Source: Actinomycetes bacterium
Lineage (GTDB): Bacteria; Actinomycetota; Acidimicrobiia; Acidimicrobiales; RAAP-2
Assembly: GCA_021807655.1 (NCBI GenBank)
Contig: JAKBCT010000072.1
Span: forward strand, 1-5,547
DNA: 5,547 nucleotides
Direction of reading: 5' to 3'
Every line of letters starts with the position of its first letter. The stretch's first letter is position 1. The notes below the pieces were generated by a model. The model was not told the origin of the DNA, did no database searches, and was given only the letters and a program-made list of their open reading frames with translations. The position numbers and the translations under genes were made by a program. This document shows positions 1-4,312 of the stretch, piece by piece.

Positions 1-1110
1 GACGTCCGGTTTCGCCCCGCGAGCGAAGAGTAGCTGTCGCCAGACGGTGAGGTGCGGAAAGAGTGAGAAACCCTGGGCGACGTAGCCCACGCGCCGTCGC
101 GCGACTGGAACCTCGCCGAGGGACTCGTCGCCACACCAGAGTTGTGCGGCCCGTGTTCCGTACAGCCCGGCCAGACTGCGCAGCAGGGCAGACTTGCCAG
201 ACCCCGACGGACCGAGCACCGCCACGTGGTGCGCCGCACGCGAACAGCTCACCGTCAGATGGAACGAGCCCAGCCGGTGGTCGACCTCGAAGCGGATCGG
301 CTCGGCCGCGACGACCGGGGGCGGCGCGACGTCGCCCCCGGGCACACGCCGCACCCGGGGTCTTCTTACTCGGCTCAGCGCGACCACGAGGGTCGCTGCC
401 ACGAGGGCGAGCGCCGTGGGGGCGAGCGTCGTCGAGAGCCCGGCCCCGCTGAACTGGTTGTAGGTGTAAATGGGTAGCGAGTTCGGGTTGTAGGCGAGCA
501 CCACGACCGCGCCGTACTCGCCAAAGGCCCGCAGCCACGCGAGCACCATGCCCGCACGGATCCCCGGCAACGCAACGGGCACGGCCACGCGCACGAAGCG
601 CGACAGTTCCCCGTGACCAAGGGTCTCGGCGACGTCGAGCAGACTCTGATCGACCGCCTCGAACGCGGCGCGCGCCGCCACGACGAGGAAGGGCGCCGCC
701 ACGAAGGTCATGGCGATGACCACGCCGACCGACGAGTTGGTCAACTGACGATGGAACAGTCGCCCGAGGAACGTGTAGGGCCCGACCAGGTAGATCAAGA
801 CGATGCCACTCATCAGTGGCGGCAGGGCGAGTGGAATCTGGACGAGCACCCCGACGAGCTTCGCTACTCTGCCGTGCGAACGGGCGAGAACGAAGGCGAG
901 CGGCACCCCACACAGCGTGATCAGCGCGAGGGCAATCGTGGCGCCGCTGAGCGACGTCCACAGCGCCGCGAAGAGACCCGCCTCGTGAAAGCCCCGCCGC
1001 GATGTCGTAACGAACCGTGCCACGAAGGCGACCAGGGGCACCGCGAGGTACACCACGACGAGTGCGCCGAGCCAGCGCAGCGGTCCGCCGGCGGTTCCTC
1101 GGTAGCTCAC
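1..1110 (-). CDS. Fused molybdate/tungstate ABC transporter permease-ATPase (ModB-ModC type), 3' part outside the window
   Basis: This protein would carry molybdate or tungstate across the membrane and power transport by ATP hydrolysis. One frame stays open for 370 codons from GTG 1110 to the window edge. Residues 10-250 are a ModB-like permease with about five hydrophobic segments, the Pro-rich stretch QIPLALPPLMSG (91-102) and the EAA coupling loop near 150-184 (EAVDQSLLDVAETLG, then LPGI). FGEYGA at 196-201 is typical of ModB. After an Arg/Pro linker (249-270) comes an ABC ATPase domain with Walker A GPSGSGKS (300-307) and Q-loop Gln346 before FSLFPHLTV. The signature motif, Walker B and H-loop would lie beyond base 1. 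The GTG overlaps the modA stop as GTGA, which implies translational coupling. ModB and ModC are usually separate proteins; fusions exist, but I cannot say how widespread they are. No stop or frameshift separates the domains. Mo/W specificity is inferred from the neighbours. Confidence 0.9.
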   Translation of the reverse strand, partial: MSYRGTAGGPLRWLGALVVVYLAVPLVAFVARFVTTSRRGFHEAGLFAALWTSLSGATIALALITLCGVPLAFVLARSHGRVAKLVGVLVQIPLALPPLMSGIVLIYLVGPYTFLGRLFHRQLTNSSVGVVIAMTFVAAPFLVVAARAAFEAVDQSLLDVAETLGHGELSRFVRVAVPVALPGIRAGMVLAWLRAFGEYGAVVVLAYNPNSLPIYTYNQFSGAGLSTTLAPTALALVAATLVVALSRVRRPRVRRVPGGDVAPPPVVAAEPIRFEVDHRLGSFHLTVSCSRAAHHVAVLGPSGSGKSALLRSLAGLYGTRAAQLWCGDESLGEVPVARRRVGYVAQGFSLFPHLTVWRQLLFARGAKPDV

Positions 1111-1994
1111 GGCGCGGGCTGTGATGACGAGGTCAGACCGGCCGGCGTCGGGGCGATGGGCGCGATACCGTTTCGCGACAGGATCGCGCGACCCTGGGCG
1201 CTGAGCAGGAACGCGACGAACGCGCGAGCGGCGGCGCGGTGTGGTGCCCGGTTGACCAGAGCCACCGTGAAGGTGGCGGCGAGACGCGTGCCCACGAGCG
1301 CCACCGTTCGCAGGTGAGCCGCCGATGCCTCCACGGTGTAGAAGAAGCCCGCGTCGAGCTGGCCGGCTTCGAGTTCACCGACGAGCGACGTCTCGGTAAA
1401 GACGTCGCTCGCGGACGTCGCGAGCGTCGCCAAACGTGGACGATCGAAGCGGCGAGCGGCGTCGCGAAGGGCCGTGACCGCGAGGACACCCTTGGGGTCG
1501 CTCGCGGGGTCGGTGCGACCAAGGAGGAATCCCGGTCGTCCGACGACGTTGTACCACGGCGACGTGCGAAGGGCAGCCGCAAACCTGGACGATGGGTTGT
1601 AGCCGAGCACCAGCGGCGAACGGCCGAGCACCCGGTACGAGGAGACCCAGTTCCCGTTCGTTGCGCCCTCGAGTTCGCGATTCACACTTGGCGCGGCGCT
1701 CACGAAGACGTCGGCGACCTCGGTACCGTCTTTGATCTCAGCGGCGAGGGTTTTGGATCCATTCGCGAAGCCGACGAGGTGGTCGTGGGTCGCGCGCAGA
1801 AAGGCCGGGCCGATCTGATACTGCATGAGATCGAAGAGTGAACCTGCGTAGAGCACGTCCACCGAGTTTGACGTTGAGCTCGACGCGAGCGCCGCGCCGC
1901 CGGAACCGATGACGAGAACGCTGAGAACAGCGCCTGCGAGCGCGCGCCTGCCGTAGCGAACACGGCCGGCGCGAGACTTCGTCGGATCGCTCAC
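1107..1994 (-). CDS. Molybdate/tungstate ABC transporter substrate-binding protein (WtpA/ModA type)
   Basis: This is the extracytoplasmic binding protein that captures molybdate or tungstate and delivers it to the adjacent permease-ATPase. The N-terminus has Arg-rich residues, then a hydrophobic stretch and an ALA-Ser cleavage site near residue 37, i.e. a Sec-type signal peptide. The mature part opens with VDVLYAGSL, matching the AGSL oxyanion-site motif of WtpA-like proteins. It also carries GRTDPASDPKG at about 159-169 and LDAGFFYTVEA at about 213-223, at the expected order and spacing. I prefer GTG 1994 (295 aa), because the strong GGGGGAG (2001-2007) lies 6 nt upstream of it. The in-frame ATG at 2000 abuts that same sequence, leaving no spacer. 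It is the first gene of a minus-strand operon and its stop overlaps the next start. Oddly, no lipobox cysteine is present, though binding proteins of Gram-positive bacteria are normally lipoproteins. Molybdate versus tungstate preference cannot be read from the sequence. Confidence 0.88.
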   Translation of the reverse strand: MSDPTKSRAGRVRYGRRALAGAVLSVLVIGSGGAALASSSTSNSVDVLYAGSLFDLMQYQIGPAFLRATHDHLVGFANGSKTLAAEIKDGTEVADVFVSAAPSVNRELEGATNGNWVSSYRVLGRSPLVLGYNPSSRFAAALRTSPWYNVVGRPGFLLGRTDPASDPKGVLAVTALRDAARRFDRPRLATLATSASDVFTETSLVGELEAGQLDAGFFYTVEASAAHLRTVALVGTRLAATFTVALVNRAPHRAAARAFVAFLLSAQGRAILSRNGIAPIAPTPAGLTSSSQPAP

Positions 1995-2000
1995 GGACAT

Positions 2001-2007
2001 CTCCCCC
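2001..2007 (-). promoter_or_regulatory. Shine-Dalgarno of modA-like gene
   Basis: On the minus strand GGGGGAG lies directly before ATG 2000 and six bases before GTG 1994. The spacing favours GTG 1994 as the true start and makes the upstream ATG an unlikely initiator. Confidence 0.6.
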
Positions 2008-2047
2008 GGTACCGCTGGCGGACCGTGCTCGTCACGGCCTTGCGTTG

Positions 2048-2053
2048 ATACTA
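2048..2053 (-). promoter_or_regulatory. Candidate -10 element of the mod operon
   Basis: The minus strand reads TAGTAT here, fitting the TANNNT pattern of high-GC bacteria. It would place the transcript start near 2041 and give a leader of about 45 bases before GTG 1994. No good -35 hexamer is seen at the usual distance. This is a weak, position-based call. Confidence 0.25.
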
Positions 2054-2062
2054 GGGCGATGA

Positions 2063-2089
2063 TGTCGCAATTACGTCAGATTCGCTACA
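2063..2089. promoter_or_regulatory. Candidate operator dyad between divergent mod and moa promoters
   Basis: TGTCGCAAT (2063-2071) and ATTCGCTACA (2080-2089) form an imperfect inverted repeat separated by eight bases. The arms agree as TGT-x-GC-(G)-AAT, with one substitution and one extra base. The dyad lies just upstream of the candidate mod -10 and overlaps the candidate moaE -10, where a shared regulator could act on both operons. I do not recognise a known ModE or other operator, so the binding protein is unknown and the repeat may be chance. Confidence 0.25.
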
Positions 2090-2091
2090 CT
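2086..2091 (+). promoter_or_regulatory. Candidate -10 element of moaE-moaD
   Basis: TACACT fits the TANNNT -10 pattern and would start transcription near 2098, giving a leader of about 75 bases before moaE. The hexamer 17 bases upstream (TGTCGC) is a poor -35. The support is the -10 match and its place in a divergent intergenic region. Confidence 0.3.
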
Positions 2092-2093
2092 AG

Positions 2094-2141
2094 GGCCGCA
2101 GATGCACTACGGGCGGTTCGATGCGCAGCGGAGGTGCGGCT
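2094..2141 (+). promoter_or_regulatory. Possible structured leader of moaE (long-range stem)
   Basis: GCCGCA (2095-2100) is perfectly complementary to TGCGGC (2135-2140), and a G-T pair extends it to seven. The stem encloses 34 bases of the predicted untranslated leader. A structured leader before a molybdopterin gene recalls the Moco riboswitch class, but I cannot match that consensus by eye, so no riboswitch is claimed. Confidence 0.2.
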
Positions 2142-2173
2142 GAGGGTTGGGGGCTCGAAACTAGGGTTGGACC

Positions 2174-2644
2174 GTGGCCCAGGCTGACGACAACGAGTGG
2201 GTGGCGGTGTCGGCTGCGGCGCTGCGGCCCGAAGACCTCGTTGCGTGGGTCACCCGTCCCGACTGTGGAGCGGTGGTCACCTTCAGCGGTGTCGCACGCA
2301 CGACCTCAACCGTCGACCACGAGATCGTGGAGCTCGACTACGAGACCGATATCGCGCTCGCCGAGTCGCGCATCCGCGCGGTGACAAGGTCGGCGCGAGA
2401 ACGATGGCCCGCCGTGCGCGCCATCGCCGTCCACCACCGAATCGGTACGGTGACAATCAGTGAACCCGCGGTCGTCGTCACCGTCTCTTCGCCGCACCGT
2501 CAAGAGGCGTTCGAAGCCGCCCAGTTCTGCATCGACGCCGTGAAACGCACGGTGCCCATGTGGAAACGCGAGGTCTGGCTGGGTGGTTCCTCCTGGAGCG
2601 AGGAAGCCCAGGCAATCATCGACGTTGGAGACCTCGCACCGTGA
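2174..2644 (+). CDS. moaE: Molybdopterin synthase catalytic (large) subunit MoaE
   Basis: MoaE carries the active site of cytoplasmic molybdopterin synthase, which puts two sulfurs from MoaD thiocarboxylate onto cyclic pyranopterin monophosphate to form the dithiolene of molybdopterin. The 156-aa product shows the family core in order: GAVVTFSGVAR (32-42), LDYE (54-57), VHHRIG (86-91), VVTVSSPHR (101-109) and KRTVPMWKRE (124-133). Lys124 and Lys131 match the two catalytic lysines of E. coli MoaE (119 and 126) with identical spacing. Length is normal (E. coli 150 aa). The start is GTG 2174, with AGGG (2163-2166) seven bases upstream; no better in-frame start is seen. It is the first gene of a two-gene operon with moaD and its stop overlaps the moaD start. 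All key residues seem present, so it should be functional. Confidence 0.95.
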   Translation: MAQADDNEWVAVSAAALRPEDLVAWVTRPDCGAVVTFSGVARTTSTVDHEIVELDYETDIALAESRIRAVTRSARERWPAVRAIAVHHRIGTVTISEPAVVVTVSSPHRQEAFEAAQFCIDAVKRTVPMWKREVWLGGSSWSEEAQAIIDVGDLAP

Positions 2645-2877
2645 GTCGACTGCTCCTTCTCGGTCCCGCTCGCGAAGCGGCCGGGGTGCGAAGCGCCGAC
2701 TTCGACGGCAGCACCGTGGCTGACGTGATCGCGAACGCCGTTGCCCACTTCGGCGCGCCTTTCGCCGAGATCGTCGCGCACAGCAAACTCTGGGTGAACG
2801 GCGATGCCGCCCCTTTGGATCAGGCCGTCGGGCCGTCAGACGAAATCGCCGTCGTGCCACCGGTCTCGGGCGGGTGA
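2641..2877 (+). CDS. moaD: Molybdopterin synthase sulfur carrier (small) subunit MoaD
   Basis: MoaD is a ubiquitin-fold protein whose C-terminal Gly-Gly is activated as an adenylate, turned into a thiocarboxylate and used as sulfur donor by MoaE. The 78-aa product fits the usual size of about 80 aa. It starts with a hydrophobic strand (RLLLLGPAREAAG), has KLWVNGD (49-55) and DEIAVVPPVSGG (67-78), and ends in the obligatory Gly-Gly. The start is GTG 2641, which overlaps the moaE stop as GTGA; GGAG at 2627-2630 lies ten bases upstream. The frame is open further upstream inside moaE, but those starts would add residues absent from the family. The last 58 bases are also antisense coding sequence of the convergent mog-like gene. 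The activating enzyme (MoeB-like) is not in the window. Confidence 0.93.
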   Translation: MSRLLLLGPAREAAGVRSADFDGSTVADVIANAVAHFGAPFAEIVAHSKLWVNGDAAPLDQAVGPSDEIAVVPPVSGG

Positions 2878-3341
2878 GCATCGCTCGAACCGGTGAGCAG
2901 CGTCAGGGCGTGCGAGAGCATCGGCGCCACGGCCTTCAGGCACTCGAGCGCCGCCTTGGGCGAACCGGGGGTGTTAAGTATCAGGCTCTCCCCGCGGATC
3001 CCGCATCGACCCCTCGACAGTGCGCCGTACGGACTGGTGGCTCGCATCACCTCAGCGAAGCCGGGCGCCTCGCGCTCGAGCACCGACGCCGTGGCCTCGG
3101 GCGTGAGATCTCGGGGCGCGAACCCCGTGCCACCCGTTGTGACGATGAGTCCGGCGAACCCCGTTGCGAGTTCGCGAAGTGCCGTCGCCACGGACTCGAT
3201 GCCGTCGGTCACGATGCGCTCGTCAACAACCTCGAAACCACCTTGGGTCAGGTGTGTCGCGACTGCCGGTCCCGCGGTGTCAAGTCGCTCGCCGGCGCTC
3301 GCCGAATCCGAGACCGTCAAGACCTTCGCGAGGAGCGCCAC
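2820..3341 (-). CDS. mog: MogA/MoaB-family molybdopterin adenylyltransferase
   Basis: The family adenylates molybdopterin with MgATP, preparing it for molybdate insertion by MoeA. The product (173 aa from GTG 3341) begins ALLAKVLTVSDSASAGE, aligning with the N-terminus of E. coli MogA (GLVSISDRASSG). It carries the Moco-biosynthesis signature TTGGTGFAPRDLTPEAT near residue 68, whose Asp is catalytically important in the family, then MRATSPYGALSR and LNTPGSPKAALECL. The frame stays open upstream to 3419, but those extra 26 residues resemble nothing in the family and would run into the moaC promoter, so GTG 3341 is preferred. No good Shine-Dalgarno is seen. A TACGCT (3348-3353) seven bases before the GTG could be a -10 for a nearly leaderless message. 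The 3' end overlaps moaD antisense by 58 bp. MogA and MoaB cannot be told apart firmly here. Confidence 0.9.
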   Translation of the reverse strand: MALLAKVLTVSDSASAGERLDTAGPAVATHLTQGGFEVVDERIVTDGIESVATALRELATGFAGLIVTTGGTGFAPRDLTPEATASVLEREAPGFAEVMRATSPYGALSRGRCGIRGESLILNTPGSPKAALECLKAVAPMLSHALTLLTGSSDAHPPETGGTTAISSDGPTA

Positions 3342-3407
3342 GCCCTGAGCGTAGACCGTTGGGTCGCGCCGTATCCGAGTGCCCACGACCATTTGGTAGG
3401 AATTGTC

Positions 3408-3452
3408 ATGGCAATGCACGCAACGACGGCGATTCGATGGACTCGACCGTGA
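3408..3452 (+). CDS. Possible 14-codon upstream leader ORF of moaC
   Basis: ATG 3408 has AGGA (3398-3401) six bases upstream, the only good Shine-Dalgarno in this intergenic stretch. It encodes MAMHATTAIRWTRP and stops at TGA 3450-3452. The ORF overlaps the moaC ATG at 3437 in another frame, and its stop forms a GTGA overlap with an in-frame moaC GTG at 3449. It may serve translational coupling or attenuation; no family is recognisable and chance is possible. Confidence 0.25.
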   Translation: MAMHATTAIRWTRP

Positions 3453-3871
3453 CCGAGCAAGACGCCCCTGATGCCTCGGTGTTAAGCGAACGAGCGATTG
3501 CCCGCGGTCTCGTCACCATGCGGCCCGAAACCGCGCGAGCCATTGCCGCCAACGAGATCAAGAAGGGCGACGTGCTCGCCGCGGCCCGGTTCGCCGCCGT
3601 CCAGGCCGCCAAGGAGGCCGAGTCGTTTCTGCCGCTTATCGACCCAGCATCGGTGCGACGGGTCGCCGTCGATTTCGACGTACGCGAGGGGCTCATCGAG
3701 GTGACCGTTGACGCGACGTGCTCCGTCGAACCGTCCGCCCGCCTGCGCGCCCTGAGCGCCGCGACCGCGGCGACGCTCACGATCTACGACATGTGCAAGT
3801 CCGCCGACCGCTCCATGCAGATCGGCCCCGTTTCGCTGGTCGCTCCCCCGTTCGACCACCACCCGAGCTGA
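3437..3871 (+). CDS. moaC: Divergent MoaC-family protein (cyclic pyranopterin monophosphate synthase-like)
   Basis: MoaC turns the MoaA product 3',8-cyclo-GTP into cyclic pyranopterin monophosphate, the first stable Moco intermediate. The 144-aa product clearly has the fold: LVTMRPETA (25-33), KKGD (42-45), AARFAAVQAAK (49-59), LTIYDMCKS (114-122) and MQIGPVSLV (127-135). Asp118 and Lys121 match the catalytic pair Asp128 and Lys131 of E. coli. Several hallmarks are missing, however. The family Cys-His-Pro (PLCHP) is PLIDP (66-70), so the His77 equivalent is Asp69. The Glu-rich EMEAL before the DMCK helix is RLRAL (102-106). The C-terminal GGKSG and the N-terminal MVDV motif are absent. The frame is intact and codon use looks normal, so this is not simple decay. 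Start ATG 3437 has no clear Shine-Dalgarno; GTG 3449 is possible by coupling to a small upstream ORF. Family membership is firm; enzymatic activity is doubtful. Confidence 0.85.
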   Translation: MDSTVTEQDAPDASVLSERAIARGLVTMRPETARAIAANEIKKGDVLAAARFAAVQAAKEAESFLPLIDPASVRRVAVDFDVREGLIEVTVDATCSVEPSARLRALSAATAATLTIYDMCKSADRSMQIGPVSLVAPPFDHHPS

Positions 3872-3881
3872 TCGAGATCGA

Positions 3882-3900
3882 CGGGCAGACCCGGGCTTTT
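3882..3900 (+). terminator. Weak candidate terminator after moaC
   Basis: CGGG (3882-3885) can pair with CCCG (3890-3893) over a four-base loop, followed by GGC and four T residues (3897-3900). The stem is short and the T run brief, so this is only a weak intrinsic terminator candidate, supported by its place ten bases after the moaC stop. Confidence 0.2.
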
Positions 3901-3957
3901 CCTCCATTTAGAGCGAAACCGTCGGCCTTCAACCTCGTGACCACAGCGTTTACGCGT

Positions 3958-4134
3958 TTAGAAGCAGTCATCACTGCGGACAAACCCAGACTCTTCTTCG
4001 CAAGGCGCCAACGAGCTCAGCTCAAATTCAATCATTGGCATTGTGCCTTTTACAATCTCGTCAATCGCTGTGCCGATTTCATCTCATAGAGCCGCTCGGT
4101 CATCCAGCCACGCGGGCACGTCAAGTTGGGTGTG
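3958..4134 (-). pseudogene. Possible remnant of a decayed gene, unknown function
   Basis: One minus-strand frame from 4134 to the TAA at 3958-3960 reads like a protein C-terminus: LDVPAWLDDRAAL, then a TGA at 4084-4086, then DEIGTAIDEIVKG and a further acidic 28 residues ending SDDCF. Peptide character continues on both sides of the stop without a change of frame, as expected from a gene killed by a nonsense mutation. Farther upstream the same frame has stops at 4135-4137 and about 4174. I do not recognise the family, and a chance open frame in AT-richer DNA is a real alternative. Confidence 0.22.
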
Positions 4135-4203
4135 TTACTCCTCGGTCGGAGCACGCCACGTTCGGGCGCTGCATCAATTGTTGTTGCGTTTTGCAGTACG
4201 TGA

Positions 4204-4283
4204 GTGTACGTTGCGAATACGGCAGTGATTACTCACGTGGAGATACTTGACAACGAGAAGGTCCGTGTCATTGGACTCCACCG
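4204..4283 (+). pseudogene. Possible 5' fragment of a gene interrupted by the insertion sequence
   Basis: After a stop at 4201-4203, the plus frame from GTG 4204 runs open to the insertion-sequence boundary (27 codons, with a second GTG at 4225). It contains the protein-like stretch THVEILDNEKVRVIGLHR. Inside the element it would continue 12 residues to a stop at 4327-4329. The boundary falls inside a codon, which would fit an insertion into a gene. There is no clear Shine-Dalgarno and no recognisable family, and the rest of the gene would lie outside the window. Confidence 0.2.
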
Positions 4284-4309
4284 TGGCCTTGACCCCGTTC
4301 AGTGGACAC
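4284..4309 (+). repeat. Terminal inverted repeat, orfB-proximal end
   Basis: The repeat starts TGGCCTTGACCCCGTT and ends AGTGGACAC. Compared with the reverse complement of the other end, it mismatches only at repeat positions 17, 18 and 21. It marks the boundary between the spacer and the insertion sequence. Confidence 0.93.
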
Positions 4310-4312
4310 GGG

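Larger units (their letters stand above)
3872..4283. other. AT-richer spacer without a convincing intact gene
   Basis: This 412-base stretch lies between moaC and the insertion sequence. It is visibly less GC-rich than the molybdenum genes (32 of 60 bases are G or C in 3901-3960). Short frames on both strands read as protein-like but none has a good start, length or known family. It probably holds decayed coding sequence. No tRNA-like clover, repeat array or strong promoter was seen. A perfect TTGACA (4247-4252, plus) has no matching -10 before the insertion sequence. Confidence 0.5.

Noticed and set aside
63..1317. Long plus-strand open frames over the transporter region
   Set aside because: They are Arg/Gly/Pro-rich, lack family motifs and lie antisense to the clearly motif-bearing permease-ATPase and binding-protein frames; GC-rich DNA produces such shadows.
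2560..2640. Longer MoaD N-terminus starting inside moaE
   Set aside because: The extra 27 residues are unrelated to MoaD; the GTG overlapping the moaE stop gives the normal family length.
2306..2881. Minus-strand open frame antisense to moaE/moaD
   Set aside because: Composition is Arg-rich with no domain; moaE and moaD on the plus strand carry the conserved motifs.
3342..3419. Longer Mog N-terminus from GTG 3419
   Set aside because: Alignment with MogA begins at ALLAKVLTVSD; upstream residues have no family match and overlap the moaC control region.
4084..4086. Selenocysteine codon at the TGA in the 3958-4134 frame
   Set aside because: No recognisable SECIS-like hairpin just after it and no known selenoprotein motif; a nonsense mutation or chance frame is simpler.
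4247..4275. Strong promoter from the perfect TTGACA at 4247-4252
   Set aside because: No -10-like hexamer occurs 16-18 bases downstream, so one hexamer alone does not support a promoter.
4100..4283. tRNA or other RNA gene in the spacer
   Set aside because: No acceptor/T-arm pairing or GTTCGA-type T-loop in a suitable arrangement was found.
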